Assembly: GCF_900114315.1 (NCBI RefSeq)
Contig: NZ_FOSQ01000013.1
Location: 102,758-166,757 of the forward strand
Source: Falsiroseomonas stagni DSM 19981
GTDB lineage: Bacteria; Pseudomonadota; Alphaproteobacteria; Acetobacterales; Acetobacteraceae
Direction: 5' to 3'
DNA length: 64,000 nt
This document shows positions 46,669 to 55,612 of this stretch, one piece after another. The position numbers and the translations under genes are program-made. Under the pieces are notes generated by a model. It had not been told where the DNA came from and made no database searches. It saw only the letters and a list, made by a program, of their open reading frames with translations. Positions within the stretch are counted from its first letter, which is position 1; every line of letters begins with the position of its first letter.

Positions 46669-47778
46669 ATGGCCGAAAGCACCTCCGCCCCCGGTCGCGA
46701 CCTTCCGGGCCGCGACGCCCCGGCCCTGCCGACCTTCGCCGTGCGCGCGCTGGCCTTCGCCCGCGCCTGCTTCGACGGCCCGGTGAACGGCGCCATCACG
46801 CTGGGGTGCCTGGCGCTGCTGTGGTGGCTGGTGCCGCCCTTCTGGGACTGGGCCGTCACCCGCGCCACCTGGAACGGCAACGCCAATGCCTGCCGGGAGG
46901 CCGGCGGCGCCTGCTGGGCCTTCATCCGGGAGAAGTTCTGGTTCTCCATCTTCGGCCTCTACCCCTACGAACAGCGCTGGCGGCCGGCGACGATGATGAC
47001 GATCCTCGTCATCATGGTCGTGGCCTCCACCCAGCGCCGCTTCTGGGGGCGCGGCCTGCTGGTCGCCTGGGCCGTGGCCGCGCCGGCGATGCTGGTGCTG
47101 ATGGGCGGCGGCGTCTTCGGGCTGGACCCGGTGCAGACGCGGCTCTGGGGTGGCCTCACCATCACCGGCGTCATCGCGGTCTACGGCCTGGCGCTGGGCT
47201 ACCCGCTGGCCATCCTGCTGGCACTTGGCCGCCGCAGCGACCTGACGCTGGTGCGCTGGTTCTGCACCGCCGTCATCGAATGCGTCCGCGGCGTGCCGCT
47301 GATCAGCCTGCTCTTCATGGCGGCGATCATGCTGCCGCTGTTCCTGCCGGAAGGCGTGACGCTGGATCGCCTGGCGCGCGTGCTGGTGGCCTATACGCTG
47401 TTCACCGCGGCCTATATGGCGGAAGTCATCCGCGGCGGACTACAGGCCATGCCGCGCGGCCAGTACGAAGCCGCGGACGCGCTCGGCCTGTCCTACTGGA
47501 AGAAGATGCGCCTGGTGATCCTGCCGCAGGCCCTGACGATCACCATCCCGTCCCAGGTCAACACCTTCATCGGCCTGTTCAAGGACACGACGCTGGTCGT
47601 CGTCATCGGCGTCTTCGACTTCTTCACCACGCTGCGCGCGGCGCTGGGCGATCCCAACTGGCTGGGCTTCGCGACGGAAGCCTATGTCTTCGCGGCGGGG
47701 GTGTATTTCCTGCTGTGCTTCGCGATGAGCCAGTATTCGCAGCGGCTGGAACGGAGCCTGCGGCCGGGCGCGCGGTGA
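46669..47778 (+). CDS. aapM: General L-amino-acid ABC transporter, permease subunit
   Basis: 369 residues, matching AapM/BztC: WWLVPPFWDWAVTRATWNGN, ACWAFIREKFWFSIFGLYPY, WGGLTITGVIAVYGLALGYP and the coupling loop MPRGQYEAADALGLSYWKKMRLVILPQ. It is the last gene of this transport unit. The usual partner ATPase AapP is not next to it; the region downstream is a hairpin array followed by a convergent gene, so the ATPase must be encoded elsewhere. Confidence 0.93.
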   Translation: MAESTSAPGRDLPGRDAPALPTFAVRALAFARACFDGPVNGAITLGCLALLWWLVPPFWDWAVTRATWNGNANACREAGGACWAFIREKFWFSIFGLYPYEQRWRPATMMTILVIMVVASTQRRFWGRGLLVAWAVAAPAMLVLMGGGVFGLDPVQTRLWGGLTITGVIAVYGLALGYPLAILLALGRRSDLTLVRWFCTAVIECVRGVPLISLLFMAAIMLPLFLPEGVTLDRLARVLVAYTLFTAAYMAEVIRGGLQAMPRGQYEAADALGLSYWKKMRLVILPQALTITIPSQVNTFIGLFKDTTLVVVIGVFDFFTTLRAALGDPNWLGFATEAYVFAAGVYFLLCFAMSQYSQRLERSLRPGAR

Positions 47779-47781
47779 TTC

Positions 47782-47911
47782 CAGGGAGGGCGCTGCCCTC
47801 CCTGACCCTCCCGCCAGGGGGGAGACCCCCCTGGACCATCGTCAATTGACCGCGGTCCAGGGTCCCGCTGGACCCTGGCGAGGGGGGTACGGGGGGAGCA
47901 GCGCTCCCCCC
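47782..47911. repeat. Array of four consecutive perfect hairpins between convergent genes
   Basis: (1) CAGGGAGGGC/GCCCTCCCTG, 47782-47804; (2) CCAGGGGGG/CCCCCCTGG, 47814-47834; (3) CCAGGGTCC/GGACCCTGG, 47857-47878; (4) GGGGGGAGC/GCTCCCCCC, 47891-47911. A GTCAATTGAC palindrome lies at 47841-47850. The array separates aapM from the convergent SDR gene and may act as a bidirectional terminator. The core of hairpin 1 recurs after rplI (58815-58839). Confidence 0.75.
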
Positions 47912-47917
47912 GGCGCG

Positions 47918-48634
47918 CTACCCGATCTCGATCCGCTCCCCGTGCCGGGTCTCCGCCGGAAAGCACAGCGCCGCCAGCGCAGGCGCCACATCCGCGGGCT
48001 GCGGGATGCTGGCCGGATCCTCGCCAGGCATGGCGGTCGCCCGCATCCGCGTGGCCACCACGCCGGGATCCGCCAGGTTCACGCGGAGCGGCGTCGTCGC
48101 CACCTCCTGCGCCCAGGTCTGCACCAGATGCTCCATGCCGGCCTTGGCGGCCCCGTACATGCCCCAATAGGCCTTGGGCCGCAGCACCCGCCCGCTGGTC
48201 AGGAACACGGCGCGCCCGGCGTCGGAGGCCCGCAGCGGCGGATCGCAGGTGCGGATCAGGCGCCAGGCGGCGGTCAGGTTCACCGCCATCACCTCCGCCC
48301 AGTCCTTCGGATCGATATGCGCCACCGGCGTCAGCTTGTTCAGCGCGCCGGCATTGTGGACCAGGATGTCCAGCCGCCCGAAGCGCTCCATGATCGAGGG
48401 CCCGACCAGGTCCAGCTGCTTCTCCGCATCCTTCTGCAGATCCAGCGGCAGCAGCGTGGCACCGCGACCGGTGGCGGCGCGGATCTGGTCATCCACCTCC
48501 TCCAGCCCGCCCTGGGTACGGGCGATGAGGACGAGCTGCGCGCCCTGCTTCGCGAGTTCCAGCGCCAGCGCCGCGCCGATGCCGCGCGACGCGCCGGTGA
48601 CCAGCGCGACGCGATCCTGAAGCGGAAGGGACAT
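47918..48634 (-). CDS. Short-chain dehydrogenase/reductase (SDR) family protein
   Basis: 238 residues of the classical SDR fold. Motifs: cofactor loop VALVTGASRGIGAALA, the LVHNAGALNKL NAG motif, catalytic Ser in VFLTSGRVLR, and Tyr-x-x-x-Lys as YGAAKAGMEHLV. An NADP(H) preference is suggested by ARTQ after the second strand. The substrate is unknown. It follows purF by 7 bp; an SDR at this place is a recurrent neighbour of purF in alphaproteobacteria, so it is likely co-transcribed. Confidence 0.9.
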   Translation of the reverse strand: MSLPLQDRVALVTGASRGIGAALALELAKQGAQLVLIARTQGGLEEVDDQIRAATGRGATLLPLDLQKDAEKQLDLVGPSIMERFGRLDILVHNAGALNKLTPVAHIDPKDWAEVMAVNLTAAWRLIRTCDPPLRASDAGRAVFLTSGRVLRPKAYWGMYGAAKAGMEHLVQTWAQEVATTPLRVNLADPGVVATRMRATAMPGEDPASIPQPADVAPALAALCFPAETRHGERIEIG

Positions 48635-48641
48635 GGTCTTC

Positions 48642-50117
48642 CTAACGATTGGCGGCCTGGAGGAGCGACAGCGGCCGCTCCGAATTGTCCTGCGAATCCG
48701 TCAGCGGAATCGCGTAGTCGCCCGTGAAGCAGGCGTCGCAATAGGCCGGCGCATTCGCGTCCCGCCCCGTCTTGCCGAGCGCGCGGTACAGCCCGTCCAG
48801 CGAGATGAAGGCCAGGCTGTCCGCGCCGATGATCTGCGCCATCTCCGCGATATCGTGTTTCGCCGCCAGCAGCTTGCTGCGCTCCGGCGTGTCGATGCCG
48901 TAGAAGCAGGAATGCGTGGTGGGGGGGGACGAGATGCGCATATGCACCTCCGTCGCGCCGGCCTGGCGCACCATCTCCACGATCTTCCGGCTGGTCGTGC
49001 CGCGGACGATGCTGTCATCCACCAGCACCACGCGCTTGCCCTCGATCATGCTGCGGTTGGCGCTGTGCTTCAGCTTCACGCCGAGGTGGCGGATCTGGTC
49101 CGTCGGCTCGATGAAGGTGCGGCCGACATAGTGGTTGCGGATGATGCCGAGTTCGAAGGGGATGCCGGCTTCCGCCGCATAGCCCATCGCCGCCGGCACG
49201 CCGCTGTCCGGCACGGGCACGATGACATCGGCCGTGACGCCCGATTCGCGGGCGAGTTCGGCGCCGATGCGCTTGCGCGTGTCATAGACCGGCGTGCCTT
49301 CGACAACGCTGTCGGGCCGCGCGAAGTAGATGTATTCGAAGATGCAGAAGCGCGACTGCGCCCGCGCGAAGGGGCGGATCGACTTCATGCCGCTGTCGTC
49401 GATCATGATGATCTCGCCCGGCTCCACATCCCGCACCATGTCGGCGCCGATGATGTCGAGGGCACAGGTCTCGCTGGCCAGCACGTAACCGCCGGTCGCG
49501 AGCTTGCCGAGCACCAGCGGCCTGACGCCCAGCGGATCCCGCGCGCCGATCAGCGCGCCATTATGCAGCGCCACCAGGCTGTAGGCGCCCTGCACCTGCT
49601 TCAGCGCATCGATCAGCCGGTCCATGACCGTGGTGTAGAGGCTGATGGCGATGAGGTGGATGAACACCTCGCTGTCCGTGGTGGACTGGAACAGGCAGCC
49701 CCGCCGGACCAGCGCGCGCTTCAACTGGTGTGCGTTCGTCAGGTTGCCGTTATGCGCCACCGCGAAGCCGCCGAATTCGAAATCGGCGTAGAGCGGCTGC
49801 ACGTTGCGCAGCGCGGTCTCGCCCGTCGTGGCGTAGCGGTTGTGGCCGAGCGCGGCGTGGCCGGGGAGCCCCGCGATGACATGCGCATCGCCGAAATTGT
49901 CGCCCACCAGCCCGCGGCCCTTATGGGCGTGGAACTGCCCCTGCCCGGCGAGGGAGACGATGCCCGCGGCTTCCTGCCCCCGATGCTGCAGGGCGTGCAG
50001 GCCGAGCGCGGTGAGCGCCGCGGCATCGCTGCTGCCCCAGATGCCGACGACGCCGCATTCCTCATGCGGGTGGTCATCGTCACCGATGTCCCAAGGCTGC
50101 GTGGAGAGGTCGGTCAT
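48642..50117 (-). CDS. purF: Amidophosphoribosyltransferase (first step of purine synthesis)
   Basis: 491 residues. A short propeptide precedes the nucleophile Cys21 (HEECGVVGIWG), exposed by autoprocessing. The glutaminase domain has GHNRYATTGET, AHNGNLTN and the DSEVF loop. The phosphoribosyltransferase domain has the PRPP motif VVLVDDSIVRGTTSRKIV, and TDQIRHLGVKLKHS and PTTHSCFYGIDTP are typical. It makes 5-phosphoribosylamine from PRPP and glutamine. Gene order cvpA-purF is conserved, with a 12-bp gap. Confidence 0.97.
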   Translation of the reverse strand: MTDLSTQPWDIGDDDHPHEECGVVGIWGSSDAAALTALGLHALQHRGQEAAGIVSLAGQGQFHAHKGRGLVGDNFGDAHVIAGLPGHAALGHNRYATTGETALRNVQPLYADFEFGGFAVAHNGNLTNAHQLKRALVRRGCLFQSTTDSEVFIHLIAISLYTTVMDRLIDALKQVQGAYSLVALHNGALIGARDPLGVRPLVLGKLATGGYVLASETCALDIIGADMVRDVEPGEIIMIDDSGMKSIRPFARAQSRFCIFEYIYFARPDSVVEGTPVYDTRKRIGAELARESGVTADVIVPVPDSGVPAAMGYAAEAGIPFELGIIRNHYVGRTFIEPTDQIRHLGVKLKHSANRSMIEGKRVVLVDDSIVRGTTSRKIVEMVRQAGATEVHMRISSPPTTHSCFYGIDTPERSKLLAAKHDIAEMAQIIGADSLAFISLDGLYRALGKTGRDANAPAYCDACFTGDYAIPLTDSQDNSERPLSLLQAANR

Positions 50118-50129
50118 GCGCGTCCTTCG

Positions 50130-50687
50130 CTACCGGCTGCGCGCGGGGGGGCGGAGCAGCTGGTCCATGCTGGGATCCTGGCGGCCCGTGCCCTCAGGCA
50201 GGCGCGGGCGGAACTCCTCGGGCAGCTTCGCCACCACCCAGGCCGCGCCATCGGCCGCCAGCGGCAGGCTGCGCGCCTCGCGGACCGGGTCGGGCCATTT
50301 GTCGGTGGCGGGCAGCAGCAGCCCGGCCACGATATAGGCAATCACGACGATGAAAGCACCCCGCGCCGCGCCGAACAGCAGGCCGAGCGCGCGATCGACG
50401 CCGCCGAGGGCGGATCGCTGCACCTTCCCCGCCAGCCAGGCGATGATGATCTTGAGAAAGACCAGCACCACCAGGAACACGACACCCACCGCGGCGCCGG
50501 TCGCCAGCCAGGGCGGCTGGACATAGTTGGCGGCATAGGGGGTCGCCTGCGGCTCCGCCACCACGGCAGCAATGATCGCCCCCGCCCAGGCCCCGATGCC
50601 CAGCACTTCGCGCACGAGACCGCGGAAATAGGCGAGGCCCGCAGAAAGCAGGATCACCGCCAGGACAACGCCATCAACCCAGGTCAT
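50130..50687 (-). CDS. cvpA: CvpA family membrane protein
   Basis: 185 residues with four predicted helices. The first reads VVLAVILLSAGLAYFRGLVR; typical motifs are REVLGIGAWAGAIIAA and the ALGGVDRALGLLFGAARGAFI region before helix 4, followed by a polar tail. CvpA proteins are conserved next to purF and are linked in other bacteria to colicin V production and envelope stress tolerance. The gene is upstream of purF in the same orientation. Confidence 0.92.
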   Translation of the reverse strand: MTWVDGVVLAVILLSAGLAYFRGLVREVLGIGAWAGAIIAAVVAEPQATPYAANYVQPPWLATGAAVGVVFLVVLVFLKIIIAWLAGKVQRSALGGVDRALGLLFGAARGAFIVVIAYIVAGLLLPATDKWPDPVREARSLPLAADGAAWVVAKLPEEFRPRLPEGTGRQDPSMDQLLRPPARSR

Positions 50688-50750
50688 CGGGCGCGGGTAT
50701 AGCGGGGGCGGGGCAGGGTGTCATGGTGGTGTCTTCGGGGATGTGAGGTG

Positions 50751-50779
50751 TTGCGCGTAGCGACGGATGTAGCTACGAT
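50751..50779 (+). promoter_or_regulatory. Promoter/operator candidate for brnT-brnA
   Basis: TTGCGC (50751-50756), 17-bp spacer, TACGAT (50774-50779). The 8-bp palindrome GTAGCTAC (50769-50776) overlaps the -10 region, a suitable spot for BrnA autorepression. Confidence 0.5.
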
Positions 50780-50866
50780 GCGGATACGCTGAAAACAGCA
50801 CCAGGGAGTCGCGATGCATGAAACACGCGCTGAGCAGGCTGCTCAGTGCGAGGGGGACCGTTACGC

Positions 50867-51139
50867 ATGCCTTACCTCGAATGGGATGACCGCAAGCGGC
50901 TGTCCAACCTGGAAAAGCACCGCCTCGACTTCGAAGACGCCTACCAGATCTTCGGCGCAGAATTCCTCAAGCTGCCGGCGAGACCATCCGGCGACGAGTT
51001 GCGTTTCCGCGCCATCGGCCATGTCCGGGAGAACCTGGTCACGGTCATCTACACCGAACGAGGCGATGCGATCCGCATCATCTCCATGCGCAAGGCGAGA
51101 ACCGATGAGCGAAGGCTTCATCAAGCGCTATTCGATTGA
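50867..51139 (+). CDS. brnT: BrnT family toxin
   Basis: 90 residues from ATG 50867. It has the BrnT pattern: MPYLEWDDRKRLSNLEKHRL, then DFEDAYQIF, RFRAIGHVRENLVTVIYTER and the closing IRIISMRKARTDERR. BrnT is a RelE-like ribonuclease that inhibits translation and is neutralised by BrnA, with which it forms an autorepressing complex. It overlaps brnA by 35 bp. The pair sits between radA and cvpA, where related genomes usually have no such genes. Confidence 0.9.
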   Translation: MPYLEWDDRKRLSNLEKHRLDFEDAYQIFGAEFLKLPARPSGDELRFRAIGHVRENLVTVIYTERGDAIRIISMRKARTDERRLHQALFD

Positions 51140-51437
51140 GGAACTCCGCGCCCGCGTCGAGCGCGAAGGCTCCAAGACCGACGACGCCTACATCCGCAAC
51201 CTGTCGGAGGATGCGCTGGAACGCTCCATCGCCGACGATCCCGATTGGAAGGACATCCCGCCCAATTGGCACGAGGGCGCGGAAATCGTGACGCCCGGTC
51301 CCAAGAAGCTCCTGTCGCTCCGCCTTGACCAGGAGGTGGTCGATTGGTTCAAGGCAACCGGCCCTGGCTACCAGACGCGGATGAACGCGGCGCTACGGGC
51401 CTATGTCAGGGCTCGGCAGAAGGCGGGGCCGCGCTAG
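51105..51437 (+). CDS. brnA: BrnA family antitoxin
   Basis: 110 residues from ATG 51105. The acidic middle (NLSEDALERSIADDPDWKDI) covers the toxin, and the C-terminal ribbon-helix-helix region LLSLRLDQEVVDWFKATGPGYQTRMNAALRAYV is the DNA-binding part (BrnA/DUF4415). It should bind the dyad overlapping its own promoter. The last 32 bp overlap the convergent radA 3' end. Longer in-frame starts (from 50814) run through brnT out of its frame and are rejected. Confidence 0.88.
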   Translation: MSEGFIKRYSIEELRARVEREGSKTDDAYIRNLSEDALERSIADDPDWKDIPPNWHEGAEIVTPGPKKLLSLRLDQEVVDWFKATGPGYQTRMNAALRAYVRARQKAGPR

Positions 51438-52839
51438 CCCCCTCCCCCTTCTTCTTCACCGTCTTGGCCGCGAAGATCGCGACCAGGTCGGCCAGGTGCC
51501 CCGTCTCCGTCAGCTTCAGCCCCGGCACCGCCGCCGGCGGCGCGCTGCCCCGCGCCACCCGCCGCGGCAGGGTCGCCGCGGTGAAGCCCAGCTTCTGCGC
51601 CTCCCGCATCCGGCTTTCGGTCTGGGAGACCTGGCGTACCTCGCCGGAGAGCCCGACCTCCCCGAAATAGACCGCCCCCGGATCCGTCGGCCGGTCGGTC
51701 GCGGCACTCACCAGCGCCGCCGCCACGGCGAGGTCCGCCGCCGGCTCCGCGATCCGCAGGCCCCCGGCCACGTTCAGATAGACATCGTTCATGCCCACGC
51801 CCAAGCCGCAGCGCGTCTCCAGCACCGCCAGCAGCATCGCCAGCCTTCCGCTGTCCCACCCCACCACCTGCCGCCGCGGCGACCCGCCGGAGGACGGCGA
51901 CAGCAGGCACTGCACCTCCACCAGCACCGGCCGCGTGCCCTCGATGCCCGCGAAGACCGCGCTGCCGGAGACATTGCCCCGCCGCTCCGCCAGGAACAGC
52001 GCCGACGGGTTCGCCACCTCCACCAGCCCGCGCTCCGTCATCTCGAAGACGCCGATCTCATCCGTCGCGCCGTAGCGGTTCTTCACGGCGCGGAGGATGC
52101 GGAACTGGTGGCCGCGATCGCCTTCGAAATAGAGCGTCGCATCCACCATGTGCTCCAGCACCCGCGGTCCGGCGAGCGTCCCTTCCTTCGTCACATGCCC
52201 CACGAGCACGATGGCGAAGCCCCGTGCCTTGGCCAGGCGGATCAGCTCCGCCGCGCAGGCCCGCACCTGGCTGACGGTGCCGGGCGCCGAATCCAGCGCG
52301 TCCAGCCACACGGTCTGGATGGAGTCGATGATGACCAGCGCGACATCCGTCTCCCCCTCCAGGCTCGCCACGATGTCCCGCAGGCTGGTCGCCGCCGCCA
52401 ACCCCAAGGGGCTGTCCGTCAGCCCGAGCCGCGCCGCGCGCAGCCGCACCTGCTCCACCGCCTCCTCGCCCGAGATGTAGAGCGCGCGGCGCCCCGAACT
52501 CGCGATGCGTGCCGCCGCCTGCAGCAGGATGGTGGACTTCCCGATCCCGGGATCGCCGCCCACCAGCACGGCGGAGGCCGGGACCATGCCCCCACCCAGC
52601 ACCCGGTCCAGCTCCGCGATCCCCGTGAGTATGCGCTGCGGCGGCGCGGACCGCCCCTTCAGCCCCACGAATTCCACGCGCCTGCCGCCGCCGGCCTTGG
52701 CCGCCGGGCCGGGGCCGCGGGGTTCCGAGGTCTCCTCGGACAGCGTGTTCCATTCGCCGCAGGCATCGCAGCGGCCCTGCCATTTCGGGTGCGGCGCGCC
52801 GCAGGCCTGGCAGATGTAGCGGGTGACGGGCTTGGCCAT
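51406..52839 (-). CDS. radA: DNA repair protein RadA/Sms
   Basis: 477 residues. An N-terminal zinc finger has Cys10, Cys13, Cys24 and Cys27 (YICQACGAPHPKWQGRCDAC). The RecA-like ATPase has Walker A GGDPGIGKST (Lys101) and Walker B VALVIIDSIQT, plus the RadA-specific KNRYG (253-257). A Lon-protease-like C-terminal domain contains VYLNVAGGLRIAEPAADLAV and GEVGLSGEVRQVSQ. It works in branch migration during recombination repair. The C-terminal tail is extended by the region overlapping brnA. Confidence 0.97.
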   Translation of the reverse strand: MAKPVTRYICQACGAPHPKWQGRCDACGEWNTLSEETSEPRGPGPAAKAGGGRRVEFVGLKGRSAPPQRILTGIAELDRVLGGGMVPASAVLVGGDPGIGKSTILLQAAARIASSGRRALYISGEEAVEQVRLRAARLGLTDSPLGLAAATSLRDIVASLEGETDVALVIIDSIQTVWLDALDSAPGTVSQVRACAAELIRLAKARGFAIVLVGHVTKEGTLAGPRVLEHMVDATLYFEGDRGHQFRILRAVKNRYGATDEIGVFEMTERGLVEVANPSALFLAERRGNVSGSAVFAGIEGTRPVLVEVQCLLSPSSGGSPRRQVVGWDSGRLAMLLAVLETRCGLGVGMNDVYLNVAGGLRIAEPAADLAVAAALVSAATDRPTDPGAVYFGEVGLSGEVRQVSQTESRMREAQKLGFTAATLPRRVARGSAPPAAVPGLKLTETGHLADLVAIFAAKTVKKKGEGASAAPPSAEP

Positions 52840-52941
52840 CCGATATGACTAGCACGAAACAGGAACGGCGTTGAAGGGGGTGGGTGGCTGGACCCCAGGC
52901 GCCTTCGGGTCCACCGTTCCCGCCATCACGGAGGAAGCCCC

Positions 52942-54042
52942 ATGGTCCAACCGACACGCCGCGCGACACTCGGGGCCGCGGCCCTCAGCCTGCTCGCCGC
53001 CCCCACCCTCGCCCAGACCGCCACCATCCCCGGCGCCGCCTGGGCCCGCCACGCCCGCCCGGAAGATGCCGGTTTCCGCGCCGACGGCCTGGCGGAGGTG
53101 GAGCGGATGACGAAGGACCTGGCCACCACCTCCCTGATGGTCGTCCGCGGCGGCCGCATCGCCTGGAGCCTCGGCGACATCGCGGAGGTCAGCTACCTCG
53201 CCTCCGCCCGCAAGAGCATCCTCTCCATGCTTTATGGCCGCTATGTCGAGAACGGGACCATCGACCTCGACCGCACCATCGGCGACATCGGCATCGACGA
53301 TGTCCAGACCCTGCTGCCGATCGAGCGCACGGCCCGAATCCGCCACCTGCTGACCGCGACGTCGGGCATCTACCACCCCCAGGGCAGCCCGGGCGGGTCC
53401 ACCACCGGCATCCCGGCACGGGGATCGCAGACGCCCGGCGCCCGCTTCCTCTACAATAATTGGGATTTCAACGTCTGCGGCACGGTGTTCGAGACGCTGA
53501 CGGGCAAGACCGTCTTCGCCGCCCTCGCCAGCGACCTCGCCGGCCCGCTGGGGTTCGAGGATTTCGACCCTGCCCGCCAGCGCATGCTGGGCTTCCCCGA
53601 CCAGTCCCGCCACCTGGCCTACCACCTGTTCCTGAGCGGCCGGGACATGGCGCGGCTCGGCCTGGTGATGGCCCGCGGCGGGCGCTGGGGCGGGCAGCAG
53701 GTGGTGCCGGAAGCCTGGGTGCGGGAAAGCACGAAGCTCCGCATCCCCGCCGCCCAACTGACCGAAGGCTACAAGGACGGGCCGCTCGGCTACGGCTACC
53801 TCTGGTGGGTGCCGGAAACGCGGACCGGCGCGGCCTGGCGCAACGCGGCGCTGGCGAATGGCAACTACGGCCAGTTCATCCTGGTGATGCCGGAAACCGA
53901 TACGGTCATCGTCCACCGCCGCGCCGTGACGGACGCCTTCGCCATCGGGCGGAACATGGGAACGGACAATTCCAACCCGCGCGGCGTGTCGTCCGGTGAA
54001 TTCCTGCGGCTGGCGGATGCGATCGTGGCGGCGGGGGCCTGA
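52942..54042 (+). CDS. Serine hydrolase of the beta-lactamase (class C/AmpC-like) superfamily
   Basis: 366 residues with a twin-arginine-like signal (MVQPTRRATLGAAALSLLAA). The catalytic SxxK is SARK (Ser88-Lys91) and the second motif is YNN (Tyr171-Asn173). GYGYLWWVPE and late ALANGNYGQFILVMPE match the third conserved region of the family. Members include esterases, DD-peptidases and 6-aminohexanoate dimer hydrolases; true beta-lactamase activity cannot be assumed. It is the only plus-strand gene between radA and the MlaF-type ATPase gene and may be a later insertion into the core operon. Confidence 0.85.
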   Translation: MVQPTRRATLGAAALSLLAAPTLAQTATIPGAAWARHARPEDAGFRADGLAEVERMTKDLATTSLMVVRGGRIAWSLGDIAEVSYLASARKSILSMLYGRYVENGTIDLDRTIGDIGIDDVQTLLPIERTARIRHLLTATSGIYHPQGSPGGSTTGIPARGSQTPGARFLYNNWDFNVCGTVFETLTGKTVFAALASDLAGPLGFEDFDPARQRMLGFPDQSRHLAYHLFLSGRDMARLGLVMARGGRWGGQQVVPEAWVRESTKLRIPAAQLTEGYKDGPLGYGYLWWVPETRTGAAWRNAALANGNYGQFILVMPETDTVIVHRRAVTDAFAIGRNMGTDNSNPRGVSSGEFLRLADAIVAAGA

Positions 54043-54051
54043 GGCCCCCCC

Positions 54052-54825
54052 CTACTTCCGCAGCTCCATCTGGATCGGCCCCTCACGCTCCCCGCGCGCG
54101 AACTGGTCCACCATCGCATTCCCCGTCTCGCCCAGCGTCGCCGCGGCCCCGCGCCAGACGATCCTGCCCTTGTGGATCATCGCCGCGTCGTCGCCGATGC
54201 GGCGCGCGCTGGCCATGTCATGCGTGATGGACACGGCGGTCGCGCCCAGCTTCTCCACGCAATCAACGATCAGCCCATCGATCACCGCGCCCATGATGGG
54301 GTCGAGCCCCGTCGTCGGTTCGTCGAAGAAGATGATGTCAGGCTCGGCGGCGATCGCGCGCGCCAGCCCCACCCGCTTCTGCATGCCGCCCGACAGTTCC
54401 GACGGCGACAGATCGCCGACGCTGGCGGCCAGGCCCACCTGCGCCAGCACCTCCGCCGCCTTGTCCCGCGCCTTGGCGCGGGTGATGCGGCGCTGCGCCA
54501 GCAGCTTGAAGCAGACATTCTCCCAGACCGGCAGGCTGTCGAACAGCGCGCCGTTCTGGAACAGCATGCCGATGCGGTCGTTCAGCGCCTCCCGCTCCCG
54601 CCGGCTCATCGCCGCGACATCCTGGCCATCGATCTCGATGGTCCCGGCATCGGGCTTGATGAGGCCGAGGATGCATTTCAGCGTCACGGATTTCCCGGAC
54701 CCCGATCCGCCGAGGATCACCATCGAATGGCGCGCCCGGATATCCAGGTCCACGCCATCCAGCACCACCTTCGGCCCGAACGCCTTGGTCAGCCCGCGCA
54801 GGCGGATCTTCGGAACATCCGTCAT
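54052..54825 (-). CDS. MlaF-type ABC transporter ATPase
   Basis: 257 residues from ATG 54825. Motifs: Walker A ILGGSGSGKSVTLKCILGL, Q-loop MLFQNGALFDSLPVWENV, signature PSELSGGMQKRVGLARAIA, Walker B IIFFDEPTTGLDP and the THDMASARRIGD switch. The sequences FQNGALFDSLPVWENV and DEPTTGLDPIM are typical of MlaF/Ttg2A ATPases, which drive phospholipid transport between inner and outer membrane. It overlaps the MlaE-type permease by 4 bp. No MlaD substrate-binding gene is adjacent. Confidence 0.9.
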   Translation of the reverse strand: MTDVPKIRLRGLTKAFGPKVVLDGVDLDIRARHSMVILGGSGSGKSVTLKCILGLIKPDAGTIEIDGQDVAAMSRREREALNDRIGMLFQNGALFDSLPVWENVCFKLLAQRRITRAKARDKAAEVLAQVGLAASVGDLSPSELSGGMQKRVGLARAIAAEPDIIFFDEPTTGLDPIMGAVIDGLIVDCVEKLGATAVSITHDMASARRIGDDAAMIHKGRIVWRGAAATLGETGNAMVDQFARGEREGPIQMELRK

Positions 54826-55607
54826 CGGGCGAAGAGGATCGCGGTCAGGATGTAGTCCAGCGCCAGGATCAGGATGGAGGAGGCGACGACGGCCGAGGTC
54901 GTCGCCCGCCCCACGCCCTGCGCGCCCCCGCCGGACTGGTAGCCCGCCCAGCACCCCATCAGCGTGATGACGAAGCCGAAGACGGCGGCCTTGATGAGGC
55001 CCGAGACCACATCCGACATGTGCAGGAAATCGAAGGTGGATTTCAGATAGGCGCCGGAGGCGAAGCCCAGCTGCTGCGTCCCGATCAGCCAGCCCCCCAT
55101 CACGCCCAGGATATCCGCGACGATCACCAGCAGCGGCAGCGCCAGCGTCCCCGCCAGGATCCGCGGCGTGACCAGGTACTTCATCGGGTTGGTGGACAGC
55201 GTGGACAGCGCATCGATCTGGTCCGTCACCCGCATGGTGCCGATTTCCGCCGCGAAGGCCGCGCCGATGCGCCCGGCCACCATCAGCCCCGCCAGCACCG
55301 GCCCCAATTCGCGCGTGATGGACAACACCACCACATTCGCCACCGCCCCTTCCGCGTTGAAGCGGGAGAAGCCGGTATAGGATTGCAGCGCCAGCACCAT
55401 GCCGGTGAACACCGCCGTCAGCGCCACCACCGGCAGGCTGAACCAGGCGATCTCGATGAAATGCTTCAGGAACAGCCGCCCATGGAAGGGCGGCCGCACC
55501 AGGTGGCTGATCGCCTCCCCGGCGAAAAGCGCGATGGCCCCCACCGATCGCAGGAAGCCGATGACGACCCGGCCCAGCGCCGCGGTCAGGTCCAGGGTGC
55601 GATCCAA
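54822..55607 (-). CDS. MlaE-type ABC transporter permease
   Basis: 261 residues, probable TTG start at 55607 (LDRTLDLTAALGR). Family motifs: HFIEIAWFSLPVVALTAVFTGMVLALQ, the conserved ITRELGPVLAGLMVAGRIGAAFAAEIGTM-type stretch (split by helices), MRVTDQIDALSTLSTNPMKY and a final ATTSAVVASSILILALDYIL. With the ATPase it forms an Mla-type lipid transport complex in the inner membrane. It starts 5 bp after alr, linking it to the core operon. Confidence 0.9.
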   Translation of the reverse strand: MDRTLDLTAALGRVVIGFLRSVGAIALFAGEAISHLVRPPFHGRLFLKHFIEIAWFSLPVVALTAVFTGMVLALQSYTGFSRFNAEGAVANVVVLSITRELGPVLAGLMVAGRIGAAFAAEIGTMRVTDQIDALSTLSTNPMKYLVTPRILAGTLALPLLVIVADILGVMGGWLIGTQQLGFASGAYLKSTFDFLHMSDVVSGLIKAAVFGFVITLMGCWAGYQSGGGAQGVGRATTSAVVASSILILALDYILTAILFAR

Positions 55608-55612
55608 GGCGA

